A stretch of DNA of 64,000 bases from Rhodocyclus gracilis (GTDB lineage: Bacteria; Pseudomonadota; Gammaproteobacteria; Burkholderiales; Rhodocyclaceae): contig NZ_WIXJ01000004.1 in assembly GCF_009617575.1 (NCBI RefSeq), forward strand, positions 62,001 to 126,000, written 5' to 3'. Each line of letters opens with the position of its first letter. Positions within the stretch are counted from its first letter, which is position 1. Position numbers and translations under genes: made by a program. Shown in pieces: positions 1-8,464 of this stretch. The notes under the pieces were generated by a model. The model made no database searches, had not been told where the DNA came from, and saw nothing but the letters and a program-made list of their open reading frames with translations.

Positions 1-18
1 CCGTGCTCGAGTGAAGAA

Positions 19-1278
19 TCAACGCAGATTGACCAGCGTTTGCATGATCTGGTCCTGCGTCTTGATCGATTGCGCGTTCGCCTGGTAATTGCGCTGCTGC
101 GTGATCATGTTCACCAGCTCTTTGGTCAGATCGACGTTGGACTCTTCGATCTGCGTCGATTGCAGCAAACCGCTGTTGCCGGCGCCCGGCGCCTGTATGT
201 TGGCCTGGCCGGACACGGCTTCGACCGCCTGCCACTGGTTATTGCCCATCGACAGCAAACCATTCGGGTTCTGGAAGGTGGCCAGGGCAACGCGGCCGAT
301 CCCCTTTGTCTGGCTGTTGCTGTAGTTGCCTTGCACGGTGCCGTCGGCAGCGACCGAAACGCCGGTCAGCGAACCGGTGGTATAGCCGCCCTGCGTGACG
401 CGATCGCGGCTGAAGGTCGAACCGAACTGCGTCGTGCCGGCGAAGTCCATCTTCCCCGGTGACCAGGGCGATACGGCGCCCGTCGACAACGTCCAGCTCG
501 GCATGGTCAGCGTCGTCGGCGTCGTCGTCAGCACGCCGGAGGAGTTGAAGGTCAAGGTTCCCACCGCCGTAGGCGGTGTGGTTGCGCTGACGCCGTCGAG
601 GGTCGCGTACACATTCCACGGCCCCCCCGCCGACGCCCGCGCGAAATACATGGTCATCGCGTGCGAGTTACCCAGCGTGTCGTACACCGTAAGCGGCGTC
701 GAATAGTTGTAGCTCTGCGGATTGCTCGGATCGAAGGTCGCCACCGTCGGCACGCCCTGACGCGAATCGAGGTTGAGCACGGCCGTCATGTTGCCGGAGA
801 GGGCGGCATCGGTGGAGCGCGGCGCCATGGTGCCGGGCGGGATGTTCAGCGCCGTCAGCGTGCCGGCGACCGGCACCGTGCCATCGGCAAGGGCAGCAAA
901 GCCCATCAGCTGCTGCTTCTGGTCGTTGATGATGTAGCCCATCTTGTCGACGTGAAACTGGCCGTTTCGCGTATAGCTCGGCAAAGCGCTGTTGGCGGTC
1001 GACATGCAAAAGAAACCGTTGCCGTTGATGGCGATGTCGAGCGGATTGCTGGTCGAGGTGAGATTGCCCTGCGTGAATTGCTGCTGCACGGCGGCGATGG
1101 ACGTCCCGATACCGACCTGCGTCGCGCCAGAGCCGCCGAGCGAATTCGCATAGACGTCGGCAAAGTGTGCGTTCGCTGCCTTGAAGCCGACCGTGCTCGA
1201 GTTGGCGACGTTGTTGCCGATCACGTCGAGCGCCATGGACGAGGCATTGAGCCCACTGAGTCCTTGTTGGAATGCCAT
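19..1278 (-). CDS. flgE: Flagellar hook protein FlgE
   Basis: Structural subunit of the flagellar hook, the extracellular universal joint between rod and filament. The 419-residue product starts with the rod/hook N-terminal motif (GLSGLNASSMALDVIGNNVA, about residues 6-25) and ends with the FlgE/F/G C-terminal coiled coil (ESNVDLTKELVNMITQQRNY, about 379-398). The Ser/Thr/Gly-rich middle is the variable hook D1-D2 region. It is the last gene of the leftward flgB-C-D-E set and lies 14 bp after flgD; flgF would be expected just beyond the left edge. Length and both termini match the family, so the gene looks complete. Confidence 0.96.
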   Translation of the reverse strand: MAFQQGLSGLNASSMALDVIGNNVANSSTVGFKAANAHFADVYANSLGGSGATQVGIGTSIAAVQQQFTQGNLTSTSNPLDIAINGNGFFCMSTANSALPSYTRNGQFHVDKMGYIINDQKQQLMGFAALADGTVPVAGTLTALNIPPGTMAPRSTDAALSGNMTAVLNLDSRQGVPTVATFDPSNPQSYNYSTPLTVYDTLGNSHAMTMYFARASAGGPWNVYATLDGVSATTPPTAVGTLTFNSSGVLTTTPTTLTMPSWTLSTGAVSPWSPGKMDFAGTTQFGSTFSRDRVTQGGYTTGSLTGVSVAADGTVQGNYSNSQTKGIGRVALATFQNPNGLLSMGNNQWQAVEAVSGQANIQAPGAGNSGLLQSTQIEESNVDLTKELVNMITQQRNYQANAQSIKTQDQIMQTLVNLR

Positions 1279-1292
1279 CTTTCGCTCCGCTC

Positions 1293-1973
1293 TTAGAAAA
1301 TTTGCTGCACTTTGGAGAAGTCCACCTTGCCCAGCGTGCCGAGATCGAGCTGGAAGCCGCCGGAGGTGCGCGTCACGGACGACACCGTGCCGATCTGCAT
1401 GGGGGTCGCCGTGACGGCGGTGCCGCCATTGCTCGCCGTCACTGCCAATTTGTACGTACCGGCGGGTTGTGCCGTGCCGTCGGCGCTCTTGCCGTCCCAG
1501 CCGAAGGTGACGGTGCCCGCCGCCTGCGCGCCGAGATCCTGGGTCTGCACGACGGTGCCGTTGGCGTCGGTGATGGTCACCGTCACCTTGTCGGCCGCCG
1601 AAGCGAGCGACACGCAGCCAACCGCCTGCGAGCCTGTCGCCAGCGTCATCTGCGAGCCGGGAACCAGCACCTTGCTACCGATCATGCCGGCGGCCTGCAT
1701 CGCCTGGCCGTCGTTGTAGGTCGACATCAGGGAGGTCAGCGTCGAGTTAAGCTTTTCGATGCCGCTGACGGTGTTGATCTGCGCCAGTTGCGTCGTCACC
1801 TGCGCGTTATCCAGCGGATTGAGCGGGTCCTGATTCTTCAACTGGGTGACCAGCAGGGTCAGGAAGCGGTCCTGCGCGTCCTGCGTCGTGGAGGTCGTCT
1901 TGGTCGAACTGCTCCCCAGCGCGTTGATCGCGGCATACGGATCAGTCTCAGTACTCGATTGCACGGTAGCCAT
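1293..1973 (-). CDS. flgD: Flagellar hook assembly (capping) protein FlgD
   Basis: FlgD caps the growing hook and lets FlgE polymerise; it is exported and later discarded. The 226-residue protein has the conserved N-terminal FlgD block (RFLTLLVTQLKNQDPLNP, about residues 36-53) and a C-terminal FlgD Ig-like/tudor portion with GWDGKSADG and AGTYKL. The ATG is preceded by a clear GAGGAG-type ribosome site. It sits between flgC (23 bp upstream) and flgE, the standard order, so co-transcription from the sigma-54 site upstream of flgB is likely. Confidence 0.95.
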   Translation of the reverse strand: MATVQSSTETDPYAAINALGSSSTKTTSTTQDAQDRFLTLLVTQLKNQDPLNPLDNAQVTTQLAQINTVSGIEKLNSTLTSLMSTYNDGQAMQAAGMIGSKVLVPGSQMTLATGSQAVGCVSLASAADKVTVTITDANGTVVQTQDLGAQAAGTVTFGWDGKSADGTAQPAGTYKLAVTASNGGTAVTATPMQIGTVSSVTRTSGGFQLDLGTLGKVDFSKVQQIF

Positions 1974-1996
1974 GTGTCTCTCCTCGCAAATTCAGC

Positions 1997-2401
1997 TTAT
2001 TGACCAATCGCCAGGGTGCGCAGCAGTAGCTGCTTGGCGGTATTCATCACTTCAACGTTGTTCTGGTACGAGCGCGACGCGGAGATCATGTTGACCATCT
2101 CGTCGACGACACTGACGTTCGGCATGGCCACATAGCCTTGCGCATCGGCCGCCGGGTGGCGCGGGTCGTACACAAGGCGCGGCGGGCTGGCATCCTCGAC
2201 CACCTGCTTGACGCGCACGCCCTGCGACGCCTCGCCCTGAATCGGGGTTGCCTCGAAGACGACCTGCTTGGCGCGGTAGGGTTTGCCGTCCGAGCTGACC
2301 GCGCTGTCGGCGTTGGCGAGGTTGCTGGCGACGGTATTGAGGCGCATCGACTGCGCCGTCAGGGCACTGCCGGCAATGTGAAAGACGCTGAAGACGCTCA
2401 T
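1997..2401 (-). CDS. flgC: Flagellar basal-body rod protein FlgC
   Basis: Proximal rod subunit of the flagellar basal body. The 134-residue product has the rod N-terminal motif ([19 protein letters not shown], about residues 14-32) and the C-terminal helix ([20 protein letters not shown]), both hallmarks of the axial protein family. Length is typical for FlgC. The start lies 3 bp past the flgB stop, so the two are probably translationally coupled. Confidence 0.95.
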   Translation of the reverse strand: MSVFSVFHIAGSALTAQSMRLNTVASNLANADSAVSSDGKPYRAKQVVFEATPIQGEASQGVRVKQVVEDASPPRLVYDPRHPAADAQGYVAMPNVSVVDEMVNMISASRSYQNNVEVMNTAKQLLLRTLAIGQ

Positions 2402-2404
2402 CGC

Positions 2405-2809
2405 TTATTGCCCCTGAATCGCCGAAATCATCGACTTGACGCGGCCGGTAATGAAGGTGAGCCCGGCTTCGTAATACGTCGAATTCTCGGAAAACTTGCC
2501 GCGCTCGACGTCCATGTCCACCGTGTTGCCATCGACGCTCGATTGCGTTTCCTTGCGGTACATCAGCGACACCGGTTCGGCATTACCACTCGCCGGGATG
2601 TGGCGATCCGAGGTCAGCGTCAGCGACAGCGGTTGCCCTTGCCGGCCGGCAATCGCGTCCTTGAGGGCGCTGCCAAAATCGAAGTCGCGGGCTTTGAACT
2701 GCGGCGTATCGGCATTGGCAATGTTCGCCGCCAGCACTTGCTGGCGGTAGGCGCGAAGGTCGAGCGCCTTTTGTTGAAACGAAAATGCCTGGTCGAGTTT
2801 GCTGGTCAT
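2405..2809 (-). CDS. flgB: Flagellar basal-body rod protein FlgB
   Basis: Most proximal rod subunit. I take the ATG at 2809 (MTSKLDQAFSFQQKALDLRA), giving 134 residues. A longer in-frame start at 2878 would add 23 residues without family character and would lie upstream of the predicted transcription start. The motif RQQVLAANIANADTPQFKARD (the rod-family N-terminal signature) begins near residue 22. First gene of flgBCDE; a sigma-54-type promoter lies about 45 bp upstream. Confidence 0.94.
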   Translation of the reverse strand: MTSKLDQAFSFQQKALDLRAYRQQVLAANIANADTPQFKARDFDFGSALKDAIAGRQGQPLSLTLTSDRHIPASGNAEPVSLMYRKETQSSVDGNTVDMDVERGKFSENSTYYEAGLTFITGRVKSMISAIQGQ

Positions 2810-2854
2810 GGCGAGTGTCCGGTCAGCGGATCGCGGTAGTTGTGCGTCTCCTTG

Positions 2855-2870
2855 TGCAAGACGTGTGCCA
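2855..2870 (-). promoter_or_regulatory. Sigma-54 (-24/-12) promoter for flgBCDE
   Basis: Read on the minus strand the site is TGGCACACGTCTTGCA. It matches the RpoN consensus TGGCAC-N5-TTGCA in all defined positions, with the GG and GC elements correctly spaced. Transcription would start near 2844, leaving about 35 nt before the flgB ATG. This implies that the rod/hook genes belong to an RpoN-dependent, FleR/FlrC-like tier of the flagellar cascade. No such activator gene is in the window. Confidence 0.8.
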
Positions 2871-3470
2871 TGTACCACGGCGCCGGATCAATCATGGGGC
2901 GACGGGCGGCGCGCCGGGGTATCCTCCCCGACTCGACGGCAAGGCAGTCGTCGGCATTGGTCTCTTCGACGACCGGGTGCAACAGGCGCCGTCGCAGGCG
3001 GCGCGGGCACCTGCGCATTGGCGCTCCGGCATTGATTCGGCAGGCTTTGCGCGCATGCTCCACACCGCGACACCGCAGCGAAATGCGCCGGCAATGGCGC
3101 GCAAGACGCCCAAACATCGGCGCCCCCTGCGCTGCCATCAGCACGCAGCGACGAGCCTCCAAATGGTCGACGTATTGGACGCAGCCCCCCCGAACACGCC
3201 TGCCCGGCATCGGCAAGGTCGGCAATAATTGCCGCCGCCTTCGCCTCGCCGCGACCGTCCGCATCGCGCGAAAGGCACAGCAAGGAAGGCCTCACGGCGC
3301 TTCGACTTGCGTGACGATTGGGGCACAATGACGCCATGCCATCGTCTGCCACGCCCCCCCTCGAGACGCTCCCGCCCCGCATCGATGCCAGGGGGGAATC
3401 CTCCCGGCGGCCGCACGCCGAGAGAGGCGCCGGGTTGCCTGCCGCCCCCCACCTGGCGCACTGGCGGCAC
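2871..3470. other. Divergent flgB/flgA intergenic region without a supported gene
   Basis: About 600 bp between the sigma-54 site of flgB and the preferred flgA start. Several GC-rich frames are open on both strands, but none shows a recognisable protein, a ribosome site or plausible composition. A weak sigma-70-like -10 (CACAAT, 3324-3329) could serve flgA. Enhancer sites for the RpoN activator of flgB would be expected here, but I could not pick one out convincingly. Confidence 0.5.
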
Positions 3471-4172
3471 ATGCTGCTAACCCTGCTGGCGACCTTTGCC
3501 ACGACGCTCGCGCACGCGCAGACGACGCCACAGACGGCGCCTAACTCCCAATCGACGCAGCCCGCCCTGACAAGCGCCATCGACGATTACCTGCGCGCGC
3601 AGACGCGCGGCTTGCCGGGCAAGGTCAGTTACCGCATCGGCAGCCTCGACCCCCGCATCCAGCTCGCCGCGTGTAGCGCCTTCGAGCCGTTCCTGCCCGC
3701 TGGCGGACGGCTGTGGGGCAAAGCCACCGTCGGCGTGCGCTGTCTGGGGCCGGCCAGTTGGGTCGTTTACGTGCCGGTGGACGTGAACATCAGTGGCAGC
3801 TACTTCGTCAGTGCCCGCCCCCTGGCCGCCGGCCAGCCGCTCTCCGCCAGCGACATCGTCGAGCGGCAAGGCGATCTGGGAGGCATGCCGGCGACGGTGG
3901 TCACCGACGCCGCGCAAGCCATCGGCAAGACACCGCGCTCCGGCCTCGGCGCCGGGCAACCTTTGCGGAGCGATCTCCTGCTCGCTCCGTGGGCCGTCCA
4001 GCAGGGGCAGAACGTCAAGCTGATTTCGCGGGGCGCGGGCTTCAGCGCCAGCAGCGACGGGCGAGCGCTGAACAATGCAGCCGACGGTCAGGTCGTACAG
4101 GTGCGTGGCGCCTCAGGACAGACGATCACCGGCATCGCACGCACGGGCGGCATTGTCGAGGTAAACTACTGA
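3471..4172 (+). CDS. flgA: Flagellar P-ring assembly chaperone FlgA
   Basis: Periplasmic chaperone needed to assemble the FlgI P ring. From the ATG at 3471 the protein is 233 residues with a short signal peptide (MLLTLLATFATTLAHAQ, Ala-x-Ala cleavage). Then come the SAF/FlgA features: RGLPGKVSYRIGSLDPR, and a C-terminal SAF block with RPLAAGQPLSASDI and the TITGIARTGGIVEV end. An upstream in-frame ATG at 3336 and a TTG at 3318 would add 45-51 residues before the signal sequence. I prefer 3471 because it places the signal peptide at the N-terminus and gives normal family length. It lies upstream of the flgM-flgN pair, the usual neighbourhood. Confidence 0.88.
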   Translation: MLLTLLATFATTLAHAQTTPQTAPNSQSTQPALTSAIDDYLRAQTRGLPGKVSYRIGSLDPRIQLAACSAFEPFLPAGGRLWGKATVGVRCLGPASWVVYVPVDVNISGSYFVSARPLAAGQPLSASDIVERQGDLGGMPATVVTDAAQAIGKTPRSGLGAGQPLRSDLLLAPWAVQQGQNVKLISRGAGFSASSDGRALNNAADGQVVQVRGASGQTITGIARTGGIVEVNY

Positions 4173-4223
4173 CAGGCTAGAAAAATAATCGGCGCACATG
4201 CGCAACTTTTGTGCAATCTGCAC

Positions 4224-4250
4224 TAAAGTTGCTGCACCGAGCGCCGATAT
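4224..4250 (+). promoter_or_regulatory. Sigma-28 (FliA) promoter for flgM-flgN
   Basis: TAAAGTTG, an 11-nt spacer, then GCCGATAT matches the FliA consensus (TAAAGTTT-N11-GCCGATAA) at all but two positions. It lies 34 bp upstream of the flgM GTG. A sigma-28 promoter on the anti-sigma-28 gene gives the classical autoregulatory loop. Confidence 0.85.
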
Positions 4251-4284
4251 AACAGACAGACGAAGTAACGCAGAGAGGTCCACC

Positions 4285-4587
4285 GTGAAAATTGAACGCC
4301 CCGTCACACCTTCGACTGGTTTCAACACCAGCGAAACCCGTGTGCGCACGACGCCGGCTGCTGGCTCCGCCCCCACTCCTGCCAGCGCCGAAGCGACGGC
4401 GGTGCGCCTCAGCGGCTTCGCGGCACAGATCAAGTCGTCCCAAGGCGAAGCGCCGGTCGATACGGCCAAGGTCGCCCAAATCCGACAAGCCATTTCTGAA
4501 GGACGCTTCTCCATCAACGCCGACGCCATCGCCGGTCGCTTGGTCGACAGCGCGCGCGAACTCGTGCAAGCCGGTCGGCGCAATTAA
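4285..4587 (+). CDS. flgM: Anti-sigma-28 factor FlgM
   Basis: FlgM binds FliA and holds it inactive until the hook is complete and FlgM is exported. I start at the GTG at 4285 (MKIERPVTPSTGF), preceded by an AGAGAGG ribosome site. This gives 100 residues, typical of FlgM; the frame is open further upstream but that stretch lies over the promoter. The disordered N-terminal half is Thr/Ala/Pro rich. The C-terminal half carries the sigma-binding helices (VDTAKVAQIRQAISEGRFSI, then INADAIAGRLVDSARELV). Next comes flgN, 14 bp on. Confidence 0.9.
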   Translation: MKIERPVTPSTGFNTSETRVRTTPAAGSAPTPASAEATAVRLSGFAAQIKSSQGEAPVDTAKVAQIRQAISEGRFSINADAIAGRLVDSARELVQAGRRN

Positions 4588-4601
4588 ACGGCGCCTGCTT
4601 C

Positions 4602-5075
4602 ATGAACGGCTGGCGCGAACTGTCGGAAGCCATCGAAGCGGAAAGCTCGGCGATTGTTGAATTCATCGACATTTTGCGCCGGGAGCAAGACGCGCTGACC
4701 GAGGCCAAAGCCGACGAACTGGCGCCACTCATCGCCGAGAAGATCACGGCGGCCAATGCCGTCGCGCAGCGCGCGCAGACACGCAACACCCTCCTCGCCA
4801 GCCGACAACTCCCCGCCGACCGAGACGGAATCGCCGCCTGGCTGGAAACCCATCCAGGCGATTTGGCCGCGCAACGTGGCTGGAACCACCTGCTGGAACT
4901 GGCAACGGAAGCGCGCGAATTAACGCGCGTCAATGGCGACCTCGTACGCCTGCATCTCCAGCACAACGCGCAAGCTCTCGAAGCCCTGCTCGGCTCGACA
5001 CGGCCTCTTCCGCTGTACGGCCCTGATGGCCAGCACTCGCCGTTTGGCAGTGGCAATCTGCGCGGCGCCGTCTGA
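4602..5075 (+). CDS. flgN: Flagellar export chaperone FlgN
   Basis: Cytosolic chaperone for the hook-filament junction proteins FlgK and FlgL. The 157-residue product is almost entirely helical, with heptad-like Leu/Ala/Glu patterning. It has the typical N-terminal ELSEAIEAESSAIVEFIDIL and a central LLASRQLPADRDGIAAWL region. Its place immediately after flgM is diagnostic. It converges on motD with 124 bp between them, in which I see no clear terminator. Confidence 0.88.
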   Translation: MNGWRELSEAIEAESSAIVEFIDILRREQDALTEAKADELAPLIAEKITAANAVAQRAQTRNTLLASRQLPADRDGIAAWLETHPGDLAAQRGWNHLLELATEARELTRVNGDLVRLHLQHNAQALEALLGSTRPLPLYGPDGQHSPFGSGNLRGAV

Positions 5076-5199
5076 TCCACTTCTGAACGTCGGGACGCGC
5101 CACCGCTGCGCCCCTGTGCCGATCCCTGTGCACCTAGGCGCGCTGTACCGCCCCCACCGCTACGGACGCTGTGCCGCTACACCCTTCGAGCGTGATTGC

Positions 5200-6069
5200 T
5201 TAGCGGGCACCACCGGGCGCCGTTTGCGCCCCCCCCTTGCCGCTACCAGAGGAAGCACCACTCGCCGTATTCGGCCCGTCGCTCAGCACTTTGCCCTCAA
5301 GATTGAGTTCGGTGCCTTTTTCGGGAATGGCCGACTCGATGAGGATGGAGACGCGGCGATTTCGTGCCCGCCCATCCGCCAACAGGTTCGGCTCGACCGG
5401 ACGGGTGTCGCCGTAGCCGATAGCCGTCAGCCGATCCGGCGTGACGCCGACATCGGTAAACAGGCGCAGCACCGTCGTCGCACGCACCGCCGAGAGTTCC
5501 CAGTTGGAAGGAAACTGTTGCGTGCTGATCGGCACGTTGTCGGTGTGCCCTTCGATGATGATCGGAAATTCGGTATCGACCAGCACATCGGCAATGGCGC
5601 GCATGGCTTTTACCGAAGCCTGTTGCAACTGAGCCTGTCCGGGCGAAAACAGGATGCTGTCGTTGATCTCGATGGTCACGCCGCGGCTGGTCTCGAGGAC
5701 GCGAACCTTGCCCTGCTGAATCAGCGGCTCCATGACCTTGAGGATGTCGTGTGCGACGTTGCGCATTTTGTCGCGCTGCTTCTCCCGCTGCTTTTCGCGC
5801 ACCTCGTCCGGCGGCGGCCGCTGCGTCGAGGGCGAGGGCGTCGTCTCCGGCGCCGGCACGATGACCATCGTCTGCCCGCTCGGCGTCACGGCAATGTTGC
5901 GGAAGGCGTTAACGATGGAGTCGCTCAATACGCGGTACTTCGCCTCGTTGACCGACGAAATCGCGTACATGACGACGAAAAAGGCGAACAGCAGGGTGAT
6001 GAAGTCGGCGTAGGAGACCAACCAGCGCTCGTGGTTGTCCGGTTCTTCCTCGATCTTGCGCCGTGCCAT
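5200..6069 (-). CDS. motD: Flagellar motor stator protein MotD (MotB paralogue)
   Basis: Peptidoglycan-anchoring half of the second stator, partner of MotC. The 289 residues comprise a single N-terminal TM helix (about 16-38), with the proton-binding Asp at D22 in the SYADFIT motif, a plug/linker of charged Gln/Arg/Lys residues (about 80-110), and an OmpA/MotB peptidoglycan-binding domain (IIEGHTDNVPI, about 173-183; SAVRATTVLR; RLTAIGYGDTRPV). The C-terminus is a Gly/Ser/Ala tail. It starts 2 bp after motC. Distinct from the motB at 22-23 kb, so the organism encodes two stators. Confidence 0.92.
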   Translation of the reverse strand: MARRKIEEEPDNHERWLVSYADFITLLFAFFVVMYAISSVNEAKYRVLSDSIVNAFRNIAVTPSGQTMVIVPAPETTPSPSTQRPPPDEVREKQREKQRDKMRNVAHDILKVMEPLIQQGKVRVLETSRGVTIEINDSILFSPGQAQLQQASVKAMRAIADVLVDTEFPIIIEGHTDNVPISTQQFPSNWELSAVRATTVLRLFTDVGVTPDRLTAIGYGDTRPVEPNLLADGRARNRRVSILIESAIPEKGTELNLEGKVLSDGPNTASGASSGSGKGGAQTAPGGAR

Positions 6070-6071
6070 GA

Positions 6072-6812
6072 TCAGGTGAAGTAACCGCGCAAACGACTCT
6101 CGATGATGCGCGGATTGTCGCCGTTGGCGATCCCGACCAGACCATCGACGATCATCTCGCGCTGCGCGACCAGCCGGCCGATATGCGCCTTGAGCTTCGC
6201 CGCCACCGGCAGATACACCAGATTGGCGAGGCCGACGCCGTAGATCGTCGCGACAAAGGCGACGGCAATCCCCGCCCCCAGCTTCGAGGGATCGGAGAGG
6301 TTTTCCATGACGTGAATGAGGCCCATGACAGCACCGAGAATGCCGATGGTCGGCGAGTAGCCGCCGGCGGCGTCCCAGACGCGCGCCCCCTGACGCAACT
6401 CGTCTTCGTAGGTGTTGATCTCGACTTCCATGACCTCACGCAGGCGCGAGGGCTCCGCGCCATCGACCAACAGTTGCAGTCCTTTGCGCGTGAAGGGGTC
6501 TTTCACCTGTCCGGTCGAATTCTCCAACGCCAGCAGCCCTTCGCGACGCGCCACCTGACTCCAGTTACCGATCTGGCGGATGAGTTGGGCGTGGTCGATG
6601 ACCGGCGGCACCCAGACCCACTTGAGCATGATCAGCCCGCGCTTGAAGACAACGAAGCGGCTTTGCAGCATGACGGCGCCCAGCGTGCCGCCGAGGACGA
6701 TGAGCAGCGCCGTCGGCTGCGCGAGCGAACCGACGTTGCCACCTTCAAGCAGTTGTCCGCCGAAGATGGCGACGATGCCAACGATGATGCCGAGAAAACT
6801 GATCTTATCCAC
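6072..6812 (-). CDS. motC: Flagellar motor stator protein MotC (MotA paralogue)
   Basis: Inner-membrane ion-channel subunit of the second stator. The GTG at 6812 (VDKISFLGIIVGIVAIFGGQ) has AAGGAGC just upstream and gives 246 residues. The longer ORF start adds an Arg-rich run that is the fliA 3-prime end read out of frame. Four TM segments are visible (about 5-22, 32-50, 146-167, 182-202), with the MotA signature GGYSPTIGILGAVMGLIHVM before TM3. The start overlaps the fliA stop by 8 nt, so translation is probably coupled. Confidence 0.93.
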   Translation of the reverse strand: MDKISFLGIIVGIVAIFGGQLLEGGNVGSLAQPTALLIVLGGTLGAVMLQSRFVVFKRGLIMLKWVWVPPVIDHAQLIRQIGNWSQVARREGLLALENSTGQVKDPFTRKGLQLLVDGAEPSRLREVMEVEINTYEDELRQGARVWDAAGGYSPTIGILGAVMGLIHVMENLSDPSKLGAGIAVAFVATIYGVGLANLVYLPVAAKLKAHIGRLVAQREMIVDGLVGIANGDNPRIIESRLRGYFT

Positions 6813-7560
6813 GGCGCGGCTCCTTGCGCGCGCCCTTGCCAGCCGCCGACTTCTCGCCGAACAGGCGCGAGCGCAGGCGGGCAACGGCCTGGGTATGCAG
6901 CTGGCAGACCCGCGATTCGGTCACTCCCATGACTTCTCCGATTTCCCGCAGATTGAGATCCTGCTCGTAGTAGAGCGCCATCATCAGCTTTTCACGCTCA
7001 GGCAAGGCTTCGATGCCCTTCACCAGCGACTCGCGCAATTTGCGATCTTCAAGCTGGTTCAAGGGGTCGGCGGAATCATCGGTGAAATGCCGCTCGAGAA
7101 AGTCCTCGCCCGCCTCGTCGGTCATGTCCTCAAAATAGATGATCTGGTGGCCGCGGGCCTCCTGCAACATCTTTTGATAATCGGCCAGCGACATGTCGAG
7201 CGCGGCAGCAAGCTCCTGCTCGCTCGGGGCGCGTCCGTTTTCCTGTTCCAGCCGGGCAATCGTCGCTTCAACACGGCGAAAGTCGCGGCGCAGGCTGCGC
7301 GGCAGCCAGTCGTTTTCGCGCAGCCCGTCAAGCATGGCGCCGCGAATACGTTGCGCCGCGTAGGTTTCAAACTGCGCGCCCAAGCCGCTCTCAAAGCGGC
7401 TGATGGCGTCGAGAAGACCCAGCATGCCGTTCTGCACCAGATCGTCGACCTGGACGCTGGCGGGAAGGCGGGACATCAGGTGGTAAGCGATCCGCTTCAC
7501 AAGCGGCGTAAATCGCTGTACCAGCTGATCGGTATCGGGTTGACCGGCGGCAGTGTACAT
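6805..7560 (-). CDS. fliA: RNA polymerase sigma factor FliA (sigma-28)
   Basis: Directs transcription of late flagellar and chemotaxis genes such as flgM here. The 251 residues contain sigma regions 2 (RIAYHLMSRLPASVQVDDLV, then GLLDAISRFE and FETYAAQRIRGAMLDGLR), 3 (RAPSEQELAAAL) and 4 (LPEREKLMMALYYEQDLNLR, followed by an EIGEVMGVTESRVCQLHTQA helix-turn-helix). Length is usual for FliA. It sits between flhG (16 bp upstream) and motC (8-nt overlap). The start has only a weak ribosome site, suggesting dependence on upstream translation. Confidence 0.96.
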   Translation of the reverse strand: MYTAAGQPDTDQLVQRFTPLVKRIAYHLMSRLPASVQVDDLVQNGMLGLLDAISRFESGLGAQFETYAAQRIRGAMLDGLRENDWLPRSLRRDFRRVEATIARLEQENGRAPSEQELAAALDMSLADYQKMLQEARGHQIIYFEDMTDEAGEDFLERHFTDDSADPLNQLEDRKLRESLVKGIEALPEREKLMMALYYEQDLNLREIGEVMGVTESRVCQLHTQAVARLRSRLFGEKSAAGKGARKEPRRG

Positions 7561-7576
7561 TCTTGAGCGGAGGACG

Positions 7577-8464
7577 CTATCGGGTGTGAATGACGCAGCG
7601 GTCTATGCGTTGGCTCAAGTGTATCAGTTGCTGCACGAAATGTTCGAAGCCCCCGGTATCGCCGGCGGGGGCCGGCCAATGCAGGAGTTCGCCCGCCAAT
7701 TGCCGGAAGGCAATCGCCGACGGCGCATCGGGAAAGAGCGTCGGCACCGGCTGACAGCGTCGTTCTGCTTGGCAAAGATGCTCGTCAAGCGGCACGTAAC
7801 CGGCGTAATCCGTTTGCGCGACGCCTCGGCTGAACGTGACATGCGCGATATTGGCGTGAATCGCCTCGGCCTCGTCGATACCCCGAGCCTTGTTGATCAG
7901 CAGGCGGAAACGTCGATGCGCGAAGCCCATGCTGACCTTCTTGATCAGCGAATAGGTGCCGGTAATCGCGCTCGACGTCGGCGCAACCACCATCACCGTC
8001 TCGTCCGCCGCCAGCGCCAACGGCGAAAAACCCAGCGGATGTGCCGACGAGGCGTCGACGAGGATGACGTCGGCCGGCCGATCCATGGCGGCGATGTCAT
8101 CGAGCAGGGCGTCACGCTTGGCAGCGCCGAGTTTCGCCAGCCCCTGCACGGCACGCGCTGCGGGCAGGAGACGAACCCCCGTCGCCAGAGGCATCAGCAC
8201 ATCGCCAAGACGCAGCTTGCGGTCGATGACTTCTGCCAGATCGTGACGGGCGACGCAGCCGAACAGGGCAGCGATGCGCGCATCGGCATTCTCGTCGATG
8301 ATCAGAACGTCTTTGCCCTGACGAGCAAGCGCTGCCGCCAGATTGGCGACGACGACGCTACGCCCGACGCCAGCACTGGCCGCCGTGAACGTGACGATGC
8401 GCACCCGCTCCTGGCCGAACAAGCGGCGCAAGCCGGACGCCTGATCGCCCAGCAGATCAGCCAC
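7577..8464 (-). CDS. flhG: MinD/ParA-like flagellar number regulator FlhG (FleN)
   Basis: P-loop ATPase that limits flagellar number, working with FlhF at the pole. The 295 residues carry a deviant Walker A (ASAGVGRSVVVANLAAALA, about 29-47) with Arg-Ser in place of the canonical Lys-Thr, a switch I-like DENADARIAALFG, and a Walker B-like DVILVDASS. The Walker A departure is common in betaproteobacterial FlhG but bears on ATPase activity. The gene overlaps flhF by 8 nt and precedes fliA. Confidence 0.88.
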   Translation of the reverse strand: MADLLGDQASGLRRLFGQERVRIVTFTAASAGVGRSVVVANLAAALARQGKDVLIIDENADARIAALFGCVARHDLAEVIDRKLRLGDVLMPLATGVRLLPAARAVQGLAKLGAAKRDALLDDIAAMDRPADVILVDASSAHPLGFSPLALAADETVMVVAPTSSAITGTYSLIKKVSMGFAHRRFRLLINKARGIDEAEAIHANIAHVTFSRGVAQTDYAGYVPLDEHLCQAERRCQPVPTLFPDAPSAIAFRQLAGELLHWPAPAGDTGGFEHFVQQLIHLSQRIDRCVIHTR

